The notes beneath the pieces were generated by a model, which worked only from the letters and a program-made list of their open reading frames with translations, made no database searches and was not told the origin of the DNA. Positions 7,340 through 15,809 of a stretch of DNA of 64,000 nucleotides are shown here, one piece after another. The DNA lies in the NCBI GenBank assembly GCA_046297835.1, contig JBKBHI010000003.1, positions 62,001 through 126,000 of the forward strand. The letters are read 5' to 3'. Source of the stretch: CAMAVH01 sp046297835 (GTDB taxonomy: Bacteria; Pseudomonadota; Alphaproteobacteria; SMXQ01). Within the stretch, counting starts at the first letter, position 1. Every line of letters starts with the position of its first letter. The translations under genes were made by a program, and so were the position numbers.

Positions 7340-8506
7340 CTAGCGCGCCGCCGCGTTCGCGCCGTTCGTTCCGCGCGCGGCGATCCCCTGCTGCACGATG
7401 GCGCTCAGCGGCGTCAGAGCCAATCCCCGCGCCGCCGCGCTCGGCAGCCATTCGCGCAGCACCGCCAGCGTCGCCTCGTGCGGATGGCCGATGGCGATGG
7501 CCGCGCCGCGCGCCTTGGCGATGCGCTCCAGCTCCATCAGCCTCGCGCGCACTTCGGCCGCCGTCTGGATATTGTCGAGGAACACGTGCCGCGTCGCGTG
7601 CGGCACGCCGGCCTCGGCCGCCAGCGCGTCGCCGACGCTCGCCGCCGTGGTGCGCGAATCGAGGAACAGCAGGCCGCGCCGCTTCAGCTCGTCGATCACC
7701 ACGCGCATCCCCGGCCGGTCGGCGGTGAAGGCGCTGCCCATATGATTGTTGATGCCGACATAGCCGGCGAATTGCCCGAGCGCCCAATCGAGCCGGCGGC
7801 GGATCTCCTCCGGCGCGAGGCCGACGGTCAGCGCGTTCGGTCCCGGATCGCCGCCCGCCTCGATCTGGCCAGCGAGGCCATTGCGGCCCTGCGGCTGCAT
7901 CGAGACATGCACCATCAATTCGTGGCCCGCCGCCCGCGCCGCCGCCGTCTGCGTCGGAAGGTCGCGCGCGTAGGGCAGATAGGCGAGCGTCAGCGGCCCG
8001 GGCAAGGCGGCGGCCTCGCGCGAATGGCGCAGATCGACGCCCATGTCGTCGATCACCACGGCGATCAGCGCCCGCCCCTCGGCCGGCGGCGGGGCGACGG
8101 CGTAGCGCCGCCACGGCGGCAACGCGCCCTCTTGCTGCGGCTGCGGCGGGAGCGCATTGGGGAGCGCGTCGGGATTCGCTTGGGGAGCGCTTGGGAGCGC
8201 GGGCGGCATCGCCCCGGGCGTTTGCTGAGGCATTTCCGGCGGCAGATCGAGCGTCGGCCGTTCGCGGCGCGGATCGGGCACCCAGGGCGCGATCTCGATG
8301 CGCGGCTGGGCCGGGCGCGTCTCGGCCGGCGGCGAAATCGTCACCGTCGGTGTCGGCGGCGCGGGCCGGTCGGCGACGTCGCCGAGCCACAGTCCCATGC
8401 CGATGCCGACGCCCAGCGCCAGCCCGAGGGCGGCGATGCCGAGCAGCGAGCCGCTGGCCTTCTGCCAAAGGGACTTGAGGCGGCTCCAGAATGACGGGCG
8501 AGCCAT
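7340..8506 (-). CDS. Divergent polysaccharide deacetylase family protein (YibQ-like)
   Basis: A 388-residue membrane-anchored protein. One N-terminal transmembrane helix (about residues 20-42, rich in Gly/Ala/Leu), a Pro-rich linker to about residue 135, then a NodB-like domain starting IAVVIDDMGVD, with the DD pair, the VHVSMQP segment and GYVGINNHMGS typical of the divergent deacetylase (DUF610) family. Homologues often lie beside murein hydrolase activator and S41 protease genes, but not here. Enzymatic activity is unproven. The ATG at 8506 (MARPSF) is preferred since GGAG lies 6 bases upstream; an in-frame TTG sits four codons earlier. Confidence 0.85.
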   Translation of the reverse strand: MARPSFWSRLKSLWQKASGSLLGIAALGLALGVGIGMGLWLGDVADRPAPPTPTVTISPPAETRPAQPRIEIAPWVPDPRRERPTLDLPPEMPQQTPGAMPPALPSAPQANPDALPNALPPQPQQEGALPPWRRYAVAPPPAEGRALIAVVIDDMGVDLRHSREAAALPGPLTLAYLPYARDLPTQTAAARAAGHELMVHVSMQPQGRNGLAGQIEAGGDPGPNALTVGLAPEEIRRRLDWALGQFAGYVGINNHMGSAFTADRPGMRVVIDELKRRGLLFLDSRTTAASVGDALAAEAGVPHATRHVFLDNIQTAAEVRARLMELERIAKARGAAIAIGHPHEATLAVLREWLPSAAARGLALTPLSAIVQQGIAARGTNGANAAAR

Positions 8507-8641
8507 GCGGCACTCCAAACGCGGGAAACGGACGATCCGAGGCTTGCTAACACGCCCGTTAACCCATCGTCCACCCGCCTTCCCCTCGCTCGGAAAAGCC
8601 TGATATAACAGAGGCCAATTCCAAGCCTTTCGGGCGGTCCC

Positions 8642-8670
8642 GGCGATTCGCGCGCTGCGCGAGTATCGCC
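8642..8670 (+). promoter_or_regulatory. Hairpin in the trpG leader
   Basis: GGCGAT (8642-8647) pairs with ATCGCC (8665-8670), and TCGCGC (8648-8653) with GCGCGA (8657-8662), giving a near-continuous 12-bp stem with a 3-base loop. It ends 15 bases before the trpG ATG, just ahead of the AGAG ribosome-binding site. A -10-like TATAAC is at 8604-8609. No Trp codon leader peptide is seen, so this is not a classical trp attenuator. Confidence 0.5.
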
Positions 8671-8685
8671 CTGCAAGAGATTGAT

Positions 8686-9294
8686 ATGTTTCTCCTGATC
8701 GATAACTACGACAGCTTCACCTACAACCTCGTCCATTACCTCGGCGAGGAAGGCGCGGAGATCGTCGTGCAGCGCAACGACGCGCTGACCGCCGACGAAG
8801 CCTTGGCGCTGAAGCCGCAGGGCATCGTGCTGTCGCCCGGCCCGTGCGATCCCGACAAGGCCGGCATCTGCCTCGACCTGATCGGCAAGGCCGCCGCCGC
8901 GAAGCTGCCGCTGCTCGGCGTCTGCCTCGGCCACCAGGCCATCGGCCAGGCGTTCGGCGGCCAGGTGATCCGCGCGCCCGAGCCGATGCACGGCAAGGTC
9001 AGCGCCATCCGCCACGGCGGCAAGGGCGTGTTCTCCGGCCTGCCGACGCCGTTCGAGGCGACGCGCTACCATTCGCTGATCGTGGAAAAGAGCACCCTGC
9101 CCGCCGTCCTCGAAACGACCGCCGAGACGAGCGACGGCCTCATCATGGGCTTGCAACACAAGGAGCTGCCGATCCACGGCGTGCAGTTCCACCCGGAAAG
9201 CATCGCCTCGCAGCACGGCCACCAATTGCTTCGCAACTTCCTCACGCTTGCTGGGCACAACGGCCCATCCCTCAAAAAGAGCGCCGCCGCATGA
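8686..9294 (+). CDS. trpG: Anthranilate/para-aminobenzoate synthase glutamine amidotransferase subunit
   Basis: A 202-residue class I glutamine amidotransferase that supplies ammonia to anthranilate synthase component I (and possibly to aminodeoxychorismate synthase). The catalytic triad is visible: Cys80 in GVCLGHQ, His169 and Glu171 in HPES. First gene of a trpG-trpD-trpC-moaC-moeA operon; its stop overlaps the trpD start as ATGA. trpE is not in the window, as the upstream gene is the unrelated YibQ-like gene. Because a single TrpG/PabA often serves both pathways, the protein may be shared with folate synthesis. Confidence 0.95.
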   Translation: MFLLIDNYDSFTYNLVHYLGEEGAEIVVQRNDALTADEALALKPQGIVLSPGPCDPDKAGICLDLIGKAAAAKLPLLGVCLGHQAIGQAFGGQVIRAPEPMHGKVSAIRHGGKGVFSGLPTPFEATRYHSLIVEKSTLPAVLETTAETSDGLIMGLQHKELPIHGVQFHPESIASQHGHQLLRNFLTLAGHNGPSLKKSAAA

Positions 9295-10337
9295 CCGTCC
9301 CCGATCCCGACATGGCCGCCAGCTTCAAGCGGCTGCTCGCCCTCGTCGCCAACGGCGACAAGCTGAGCCAGGCCCAGGCTGAGGAAGCGTTCGAGATCAT
9401 CATGTCGGGCAACGCCACGCCGTCGCAGATCGGCGCGATGCTGATGGGCCTGCGCCTGCGCGGCGAGACGGTGGACGAGATCACCGGCGCGGCGCGCGTC
9501 ATGCGCGCCAAGGCCGTGCCGATCCAGGCCCCGCCCGGCGCGATCGACACCTGCGGCACCGGCGGCGACGCTTCGGGCACCTATAACATCTCGACCGGCG
9601 CGGCCCTCGTCGTCGCAGCCTGCGGCGTGCCCGTCGCCAAGCACGGCAACCGCGCCGCCTCCTCCAAGTCCGGCTCGGCCGACGTGCTGGCCGCGCTCGG
9701 CGTGAACTTGGACGCGGACATGGCGCTGGTCGCCGAATCGCTGCGCGTCAACAACATCGGCTTCATGATGGCGCCGCGCCATCACGCCGCCATGCGCCAT
9801 GTCGGGCCGACCCGCGTCGAGCTCGGCACGCGCACCATCTTCAATCTCTTGGGCCCGCTCGCCAATCCGGCCGCCGCCAAGCGTCAATTGCTCGGCGTGT
9901 TCAGCCGCCAGTGGATCGCGCCGGTCGCCGAGGTGCTCGGCCAGCTCGGCTCCGAGCGCGCCTGGGTCGTGCACGGCTCCGATGGGCTCGACGAGCTGAC
10001 CACCACCGGCGCGTCCTACGTCGCCGAACTGAAGGACGGCAAGGTCGCGACCTTCGAAGTCGTGCCGGAAGACGCCGGCCTGCCGCGCGTGACCGCCGAC
10101 GCGCTCAAGGGCGGCGATCCGGCGTTCAACGCCAAGGCCATTCACGCCATGCTCGACGGCGCGGCCGGCCCTTACCGCGACATCGTGCTGCTCAATGCCG
10201 CCGCGGCGCTCGTCGTCGCCGGCAAGGCGGCCGACCTGAAAGCCGGCGTTAAGCTCGCTGCCGAGGCCATCGCCTCGGGTAAAGCGAAAGCAACGCTGGC
10301 CGCTCTCGTCGCCACTTCGACGAAAGTGCCGGCGTGA
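9291..10337 (+). CDS. trpD: Anthranilate phosphoribosyltransferase
   Basis: A 348-residue enzyme transferring the phosphoribosyl group of PRPP to anthranilate, the second step of tryptophan synthesis. The conserved DTCGTGGDASGTYNISTGAA motif (about residues 84-103), the KHGNRAASSKSGSADVLAALG motif and the substrate-binding RHHAAMRHVGPTRVELGTRTIFNLLGPLANP segment are all present. Length is normal. The ATG at 9291 overlaps the trpG stop (ATGA), and its own stop overlaps the GTG start of trpC, so the three are translationally coupled. Confidence 0.97.
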   Translation: MTVPDPDMAASFKRLLALVANGDKLSQAQAEEAFEIIMSGNATPSQIGAMLMGLRLRGETVDEITGAARVMRAKAVPIQAPPGAIDTCGTGGDASGTYNISTGAALVVAACGVPVAKHGNRAASSKSGSADVLAALGVNLDADMALVAESLRVNNIGFMMAPRHHAAMRHVGPTRVELGTRTIFNLLGPLANPAAAKRQLLGVFSRQWIAPVAEVLGQLGSERAWVVHGSDGLDELTTTGASYVAELKDGKVATFEVVPEDAGLPRVTADALKGGDPAFNAKAIHAMLDGAAGPYRDIVLLNAAAALVVAGKAADLKAGVKLAAEAIASGKAKATLAALVATSTKVPA

Positions 10338-11260
10338 GCGCCCCGGAGATGTCAGACGTTTTAAGAAAGATCTGCGACATCCGGCTGGAGCAGGTGAAGG
10401 CCGCCGAGAAAGCGCGCCCGTTCGCCGCCGTCGACGCCGCCGCCAAGAGCGCCGATAAGCCGCGCGGCTTTCGCAAGGCCTTGGAGGCCAAGATTCGCGG
10501 CATCGTCCCGCCCGCCGTCAAGGACGACGGCTACGGCAAAGTCTTCGATCTTCGCACCCAGGGCGCGCAGCAGCAGTACGAGACGCCGCCCAAAGCCGCG
10601 CCGCGGGCTTACGGCCTGATCGCCGAGATCAAGAAAGCCTCGCCCAGCGCCGGCCTGATCCGTCCGGACTTCGATCCGGCCGCCCTCGCCCGCGCCTACA
10701 AGGCCGGCGGCGCGGCCTGCCTCTCGGTGCTCACCGAGATCGATCACTTCCAGGGCCATGACGATTACCTGATCCAGGCGCGCGCGGCGGTCGACCTGCC
10801 CGTCCTGCGCAAGGACTTCATGCTGACGCCCTACCAGATCGCCGAATCGCGGGCGCTGGCCGCCGACTGCATCCTCATCATCATGGCCGCCCTCGGCGAC
10901 GGGCAGGCGCGCGAGCTGGAAGACGCCGCCCATGGCTACGGCATGGACGTCCTTGTGGAAGTCCATGACGAGGACGAGTTGGCGCGCGCCCTCAAGGCGC
11001 TGACCTCGCCGCTGATCGGCGTCAACAACCGCAACCTCAAGACGCTCAAGACCGATATCGGCGTCACCGAACGCCTGGCCGACCTTCTCCCGCCCGGCAA
11101 GACGCTGGTCTCCGAGAGCGGCCTGACCGGCCCGGCCGACCTCGCCCGCATGGCCCGCGCCGGGGCGCGCTGCTTCCTGGTCGGCGAGAGCCTGATGCGC
11201 CAGCCGGACGTGACCGCCGCCACCAAGGCGTTGCTTGGCCCAGTGCGGGCGACCGCGTGA
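10334..11260 (+). CDS. trpC: Indole-3-glycerol phosphate synthase with an internal insertion
   Basis: A 308-residue enzyme closing the indole ring of indole-3-glycerol phosphate. Core motifs are intact: LIAEIKKASPSAG, VLRKDFM, GVNNRNLKTL, LVSESGL and FLVGESLM. The family is normally about 260-275 residues; the surplus is an insertion at about residues 53-90, between the N-terminal helix (GFRKAL) and the first barrel strand (YGLIAEIKK), which reads like a hydrophilic linker. The start is GTG at 10334 overlapping the trpD stop (GTGA); an ATG five codons later at 10349 is an alternative. Not fused to trpF. Confidence 0.95.
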   Translation: MSAPEMSDVLRKICDIRLEQVKAAEKARPFAAVDAAAKSADKPRGFRKALEAKIRGIVPPAVKDDGYGKVFDLRTQGAQQQYETPPKAAPRAYGLIAEIKKASPSAGLIRPDFDPAALARAYKAGGAACLSVLTEIDHFQGHDDYLIQARAAVDLPVLRKDFMLTPYQIAESRALAADCILIIMAALGDGQARELEDAAHGYGMDVLVEVHDEDELARALKALTSPLIGVNNRNLKTLKTDIGVTERLADLLPPGKTLVSESGLTGPADLARMARAGARCFLVGESLMRQPDVTAATKALLGPVRATA

Positions 11261-11751
11261 TGGCGAAGAAGCCGGCCCCGAAAAAGCGTCTCACCCATCT
11301 GGATGCCAAGGGCCAGGCCCGCATGGTCGATGTCGGGGCCAAGGCCGTGACCGAGCGCGTCGCCACCGCCAAAGGCTCGGTCCTGATGGCCAAGGAAACC
11401 GTCGCCCTGATCCGCGCCGGCGGCTTCAAGAAGGGCGACGTCCTCTCGGTCGCGCGCATCGCCGGCATCATGGGGGCGAAGAAAACCCCAGAGCTGATCC
11501 CGCTCTGCCACCCCATCGGCCTGACCTCCGTGGCCGTCGAACTGTCGCTCACCGCCAAGGGCGTCGAGATCGAAGCCACGTGCAAGATCGCGAGCCAGAC
11601 GGGCGTGGAAATGGAAGCGTTAACAGCGGTTTCTGTGGCGGCTTTGACAATTTACGACATGTGTAAGGCGGTCGATCGCGGCATGACCATCACGGGGGTC
11701 CGCTTGACGCACAAGTCCGGCGGAAAATCAGGCACTTACGAGGCGAAGTGA
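11260..11751 (+). CDS. moaC: Cyclic pyranopterin monophosphate synthase
   Basis: A 163-residue MoaC, which converts the 3',8-cyclo-GTP product of MoaA into cyclic pyranopterin monophosphate in molybdenum-cofactor synthesis. Motifs MVDVGAKAVTERVA, KKTPELIPLCHPIGLT (substrate-binding HP) and ASQTGVEMEALTAVSVAALTIYDMCKAVD are typical. The ATG at 11260 overlaps the trpC stop by one base (TGATG), and the gene's stop overlaps moeA in the same way. Pairing of tryptophan and Moco genes in one operon is common in alphaproteobacteria. Confidence 0.97.
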   Translation: MAKKPAPKKRLTHLDAKGQARMVDVGAKAVTERVATAKGSVLMAKETVALIRAGGFKKGDVLSVARIAGIMGAKKTPELIPLCHPIGLTSVAVELSLTAKGVEIEATCKIASQTGVEMEALTAVSVAALTIYDMCKAVDRGMTITGVRLTHKSGGKSGTYEAK

Positions 11752-12947
11752 TGCTGTCGGTCGAGGAGGCTCGCGCGCGCATCCAGGCGGCCCTGTCGCC
11801 GCTCGGCAGCGAGAGCGTGCCGCTCGACGCCGCGCTCGGCCGCATCCTCGCCGCCGACGTTACCGCCCAAGTCACCCAGCCGCCCGCCGACCTTTCGGCC
11901 ATGGACGGCTATGCGGTCCGCGCCGCCGACGCCGCGCAAGTCCCCGTCGCCTTGACCGTGATCGGCGAGGCTCCCGCCGGCGGGGCCTATGCCGGCACGG
12001 TCGGCCCGGGCCAGGCGGTCCGCATCTTCACCGGCGCGCCGCTCCCCGCCGGGGCCGATGCCGTCGTGATCCAGGAAGATACCGAGCGCGCCGCCGACAA
12101 AATCACCGTCAAAGCCGGTGCGCGGTTGGGCGAAAACGTGCGCTACGCCGGTCTCGACTTTTACAAAGACGCCGTCCTGCTGGCCAAGGGCCGCCGCCTC
12201 GCCGCGCGCGACATTTCCCTCGCCGCCGCCGGCAACAATCCGCGCCTTGAGGTCGGCCGCCGGCCGCGCGTCGCCATCCTCGCCACCGGCGACGAGCTGG
12301 TGAACCCGGGCGATCCCATCGGCCCCAACCAGATCGTCAGCTCCAACGGCGTCGGCCTTTCGGCCTTCGTGCGCGCCCACGGCGGCGAGCCGGTCGATCT
12401 CGGCATCGCGCCGGACGACGCGCAATCGCTTAAGCGCATGGCGCAAGGCGCGGCCGGCGCCGACTTGCTGGTGACCATCGGCGGCGCGTCGGTCGGCGAT
12501 CGCGACTTGATCCAGCAAGTCCTGGGGCAAGCCGGACTTGTCGTGGACTTCTGGAAAATCGCCATGAAGCCGGGCAAGCCCTTGATCTTCGGGCATTTCA
12601 ACGGGACACCGATGATTGGCCTGCCCGGCAACCCCGTCTCCGCCCTGGTCTGCGCCCTGCTCTATCTCGGCCCGGCCATCAATAGGCTGCAAGGCGGCGT
12701 CGAGAGCGCGCCGCGCCAGATCCGCGCCCGACTCGGCTCGGACCTCAAGGCCAACAACTTCCGCGCCGATTTCATCCGCGCCAAACTCACGACCAACGCC
12801 GATGGCGAGCAAGTCGCCACCGCCTTCGCGGTGCAGGATTCCTCCATGCTGTCGCTGCTGTCGCAAGCCGACGGCCTGATCCGCCGCCCACCCGACGCGC
12901 CGGCCGCCAATGCCGGCGACTGGGCGGATGTGGTGCTGCTGGACTAG
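11751..12947 (+). CDS. moeA: Molybdopterin molybdenumtransferase
   Basis: A 398-residue MoeA inserting molybdate into adenylylated molybdopterin. Domain signs in order: PPADLSAMDGYAVRAAD near the N-terminus, GQAVRIFTGAPLPAGADAVVIQED, the MoCF-binding segment VAILATGDELV ... NQIVSSNGVGL ... LLVTIGGASVGDRD, and KIAMKPGKPLIFGHFNGTPMIGLPGNPVSALV. Start ATG at 11751 overlaps the moaC stop. Last gene of the trp-moa operon, only three bases from the stop of the convergent aldo/keto reductase, with no terminator visible between them. Confidence 0.97.
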   Translation: MLSVEEARARIQAALSPLGSESVPLDAALGRILAADVTAQVTQPPADLSAMDGYAVRAADAAQVPVALTVIGEAPAGGAYAGTVGPGQAVRIFTGAPLPAGADAVVIQEDTERAADKITVKAGARLGENVRYAGLDFYKDAVLLAKGRRLAARDISLAAAGNNPRLEVGRRPRVAILATGDELVNPGDPIGPNQIVSSNGVGLSAFVRAHGGEPVDLGIAPDDAQSLKRMAQGAAGADLLVTIGGASVGDRDLIQQVLGQAGLVVDFWKIAMKPGKPLIFGHFNGTPMIGLPGNPVSALVCALLYLGPAINRLQGGVESAPRQIRARLGSDLKANNFRADFIRAKLTTNADGEQVATAFAVQDSSMLSLLSQADGLIRRPPDAPAANAGDWADVVLLD

Positions 12948-12950
12948 CGC

Positions 12951-13889
12951 CTATCCGGCGGTGATCTCGTCGATCGCCGCCATGTCCTCGGCCGTCAGCT
13001 TCCAGCCGCCCGCCTGGGCGTTGGCCGCGATCTGCTCGGGCTTGGTCGCGCCGGCGATCACGCTGGCCACCGCCCCGTGGGCGAGCAACCAGGAAAAGGC
13101 CAATTCCAGCAGAGTCTTGCCACGCGACTTTGAGAAATCGTCGAGCTTTTCGACGATGGCCCAGTTGCGCTCGGTCAAGGTCCGTGCGGCGGCGCGCTTT
13201 TCGCGCGTCAGCCGGCCGTCGGGCATGGCCGTGTTGCGCCGGTATTTGCCTGTCAACAGGCCGTTGGCCAGCGGAAAGAACGGCAGCAGGCTGAGGCCGT
13301 AGCCTTCCATCGCGGGCAGCAGCTCGCGCTCCGCGCCGCGGTTGAGCAGGCTGTACTCGTTCTGGCAGGAGACGAAGCGCGTCAAGTTGCACGACCGGGC
13401 CGTCCATTCGGCTTCCACCGCCTGCCAGCCGTCCATGCCCGAATTGCCGATGTAGCGCACCTTGCCCTGGGTCACGAGATCGTCGAGGGTGCGCAGCGTC
13501 TCCTCGATGGGCGTCAGCGGATCGGGCCGGTGCTGCTGATAGAGGTCGAGCCAGTCGGTCTTGAGGCGGCGGAGGCTGTCTTCGACCGCCTGCATGATGT
13601 AACGCCGCGACGCGCCCTTCTTCAGCCCCTCATCGTCCATCTGCATGGCGAATTTGGAGGCGAGAACGATCTCCTGGCGGCGCGGCCCCAGCACTTCGCC
13701 GAGCGCGGTCTCCGAGCCGCCGCGATCGCCGTAGGTATCGGCGGTGTCGAAGAAAGTGACGCCGACGTCGAGCGCCTTATGGACGACCTTGCGCGTCGCC
13801 TCAAGATCGATGCGGCCGCCGAAATTGTTGCAGCCGAGGCCGATCTCCGAGACGCGCAGGCCGGACCTGCCGAGATTGCGGTAGTTCAA
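12951..13889 (-). CDS. Aldo/keto reductase
   Basis: A 312-residue NADPH-dependent oxidoreductase of the AKR superfamily. The catalytic tetrad can be placed: Asp in FFDTADTYG, Tyr of the same motif, Lys in VLASKFAMQ and His in LYQQHRPDP; the cofactor-binding end is SVIAGATKPEQIAANA. I place the start at TTG 13889 (reading MNYRNLGRSGLRVSEIG) because GGGAGG lies five bases upstream and family members begin there; an ATG at 13958 would add 23 unrelated residues. It follows the SorC regulator gene by 76 bp in the same direction and could be the last gene of that operon. Substrate unknown. Confidence 0.9.
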   Translation of the reverse strand: MNYRNLGRSGLRVSEIGLGCNNFGGRIDLEATRKVVHKALDVGVTFFDTADTYGDRGGSETALGEVLGPRRQEIVLASKFAMQMDDEGLKKGASRRYIMQAVEDSLRRLKTDWLDLYQQHRPDPLTPIEETLRTLDDLVTQGKVRYIGNSGMDGWQAVEAEWTARSCNLTRFVSCQNEYSLLNRGAERELLPAMEGYGLSLLPFFPLANGLLTGKYRRNTAMPDGRLTREKRAAARTLTERNWAIVEKLDDFSKSRGKTLLELAFSWLLAHGAVASVIAGATKPEQIAANAQAGGWKLTAEDMAAIDEITAG

Positions 13890-13965
13890 AGCGTCCTCCC
13901 TGACGTGCCGAATGCTATTGGCTTTTGAAAAGCTTAGCACCTCCCGGCCCGGCAGCACTACCCAG

Positions 13966-14952
13966 TCAGGCGGCCAAAATGTCGCGCGCCGTCGTCTCGT
14001 CCGTCACCAGGCTGCCGGTGAAGCCGCGCCGCAGCGCCGCGCGCAGCGCCGGCGCTTTCTCGCGGCCGGCGCCGCTCAGAATGACGTCCGGCACCGCGGC
14101 GAGATCGTCTAAGTCGAGCCCGATCCGTCGGCGATTCACGTCGTGATCGACCGCCTCGCCATCCTTATCGACGAAAACGCCGAGCACCGCGCCGACCGCG
14201 CCCGCTCGGCGCAGTTCGGCCGCCTCGCGCGGCGACACGAACCCGTTGCCGACGAGCCCGCCGTTGTCGCTGGCGCGGCTCGCGGTCAACACGGCGAGAT
14301 CGCAGCTCCGCGCCCTGTCCAGCACCTCTTGAACGATCGGCAATCCCATGAACAGCGCGCGTTCTTCCAGGCTGCGGGCATAGCTCGGCGCGGCAAGCTG
14401 ATAGCCGGAAGCCTCCAGCACGAGGGCGAGCCGAGCCACCGTTTCCTGCGGCACGATCCGCCCAAAGGGCGACAAGCTGCCTTTCAGCGAGACCGTCGAG
14501 AGGTTCGGCATCGAGGCGGGCACAAGGCCGCGGAACATAGCGTAGGTCGAACGACCGTGATGGACCCCCACCGTCATGCCGTCCGCCAGCCGCCGGTTGA
14601 GTAAGGAGCCGAGCGCATGGCCGACGCAATCGACGAGTTGCGCGGGGTTTTGCGGATCCTGCACGACAATCGCCTCGCGCAGGGCGAACGCCTTGCACAG
14701 CCGCGCTTCCAGCTCGCAGGCGGCCCGATGGGGCGAGACGATCTCGACGCGCACCAAGCCTTCCTCGCGCGCCATGGCGACCAGCCGGTTGACCCGCATG
14801 CGGCTGATGCCGAGCGCGGCGGCGACGTCCTCCTGACGCAAGCCCTCGACGAAATACATCCAGGCCACACGCGTCGCCAATTGCAGACGGCCGTTCTCCT
14901 CCAAACCCGGCAGCGACGCCTCGACGCCGGGCAGCTCTCGACCGCGCGTCAT
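13966..14952 (-). CDS. SorC/DeoR-family sugar-binding transcriptional regulator
   Basis: A 328-residue SorC-type regulator. The N-terminal helix-turn-helix is in LRQEDVAAALGISRMRVNRLVAMAREEGLVRVEI (about residues 38-72), followed by the sugar-binding domain with TVGVHHGRSTYAMFRGL and the closing VTDETTARDIL. These proteins respond to phosphorylated sugars or polyols. Its ATG overlaps the stop of the metallophosphoesterase (ATGA), so it is co-transcribed with the ABC importer operon and probably autoregulates it through its effector, a phosphorylated substrate or product. The duplicated TTGCAC at 20654-20686 is a weak candidate for its operator. Confidence 0.9.
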   Translation of the reverse strand: MTRGRELPGVEASLPGLEENGRLQLATRVAWMYFVEGLRQEDVAAALGISRMRVNRLVAMAREEGLVRVEIVSPHRAACELEARLCKAFALREAIVVQDPQNPAQLVDCVGHALGSLLNRRLADGMTVGVHHGRSTYAMFRGLVPASMPNLSTVSLKGSLSPFGRIVPQETVARLALVLEASGYQLAAPSYARSLEERALFMGLPIVQEVLDRARSCDLAVLTASRASDNGGLVGNGFVSPREAAELRRAGAVGAVLGVFVDKDGEAVDHDVNRRRIGLDLDDLAAVPDVILSGAGREKAPALRAALRRGFTGSLVTDETTARDILAA

Positions 14953-15809
14953 AGGACTGGCTGCGCCGGCGACTTGAGAATCGAGCCGTGCTCCATGATC
15001 CGCACATAGGATTCATGGCGGAACAGGAAGTCCGAGCCGATCAGCCGCTGGCGCAGGCCCTGCTCGCCGAGCCTAATGTCGAGGAAGCCGACTTCGCGCA
15101 GCCCCCACATCTTCACGTCGGGCGGATGATTCACCACGCCGGTCGACGGCGCCCAAAGATGGATCACGCCGTCGAGTCCGAAGGAGCGGTACTGATGCTT
15201 GTGGCCGCAGGCCACCAGCCGCAGCGACTTTCCAGCGAAGGGCGCGAGCAGACTCGTGCGCGCGGCCAACTCCAGCGAGGTCGCATGGACCAGGGTTTCC
15301 GATGGATGGTCCGTGAACAAGGGTTTGTGCAAGAACAGCGCGATGGCCCGGTCGTCCGGCACGCTCGCCAACGTTTCGCTCAGCCAGTTCGCCTGCTCGT
15401 CTTCGGCGGCCAGCCCTTGCGAATTGAGAATCTGGGAGTTCACGCCGATCAAGGTCCAGCTACCCTGGTCTTCGCGCCAATAATCGAGGCCGAACAGGTC
15501 GAGCCAACGCTGGCGGCGCTCGGCGGTGACGCGCTTGGGCATGGAGCCGGAGACGACATTATCGCCAATGTCGTGATTGCCGGGGATCGCGCGCCACGGC
15601 ACGCAGATACGGTCAAGCTGGGCGCGAGCGTAGGCAAGATCGTCGGCGAGATCCGGATCGCTGAGACCAAGATCGCCGCTGACGACGACGAAATCGGGCC
15701 GCTCCGCCGCGATCCATTCGAGCACCATTTCCCAATTGTCCTGGTAGTAGCCGCGCGCGGCGCTGAGATGCAGGTCCGAAACCTGCAAGATGCGACGATC
15801 AGATGTCAT
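14949..15809 (-). CDS. Metallophosphoesterase (class III cyclic nucleotide/glycerophosphodiesterase type)
   Basis: A 286-residue calcineurin-like phosphoesterase. All five metal-binding blocks are visible: Asp12-x-His14 in VSDLHLS, GD in VVSGDLGLSD, GNHD in IPGNHDIGDN, His in LFLHKPLF and GHKH in VACGHKHQY. The pattern is that of the CpdA/GpdQ group, which cuts phosphodiesters. The start at 15809 overlaps the stop of the histidine phosphatase (ATGA), and its stop overlaps the SorC start. Placement behind a Ugp-like importer suggests it hydrolyses an imported phosphodiester in the cytoplasm; there is no signal peptide. The exact substrate is unknown. Confidence 0.9.
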   Translation of the reverse strand: MTSDRRILQVSDLHLSAARGYYQDNWEMVLEWIAAERPDFVVVSGDLGLSDPDLADDLAYARAQLDRICVPWRAIPGNHDIGDNVVSGSMPKRVTAERRQRWLDLFGLDYWREDQGSWTLIGVNSQILNSQGLAAEDEQANWLSETLASVPDDRAIALFLHKPLFTDHPSETLVHATSLELAARTSLLAPFAGKSLRLVACGHKHQYRSFGLDGVIHLWAPSTGVVNHPPDVKMWGLREVGFLDIRLGEQGLRQRLIGSDFLFRHESYVRIMEHGSILKSPAQPVL

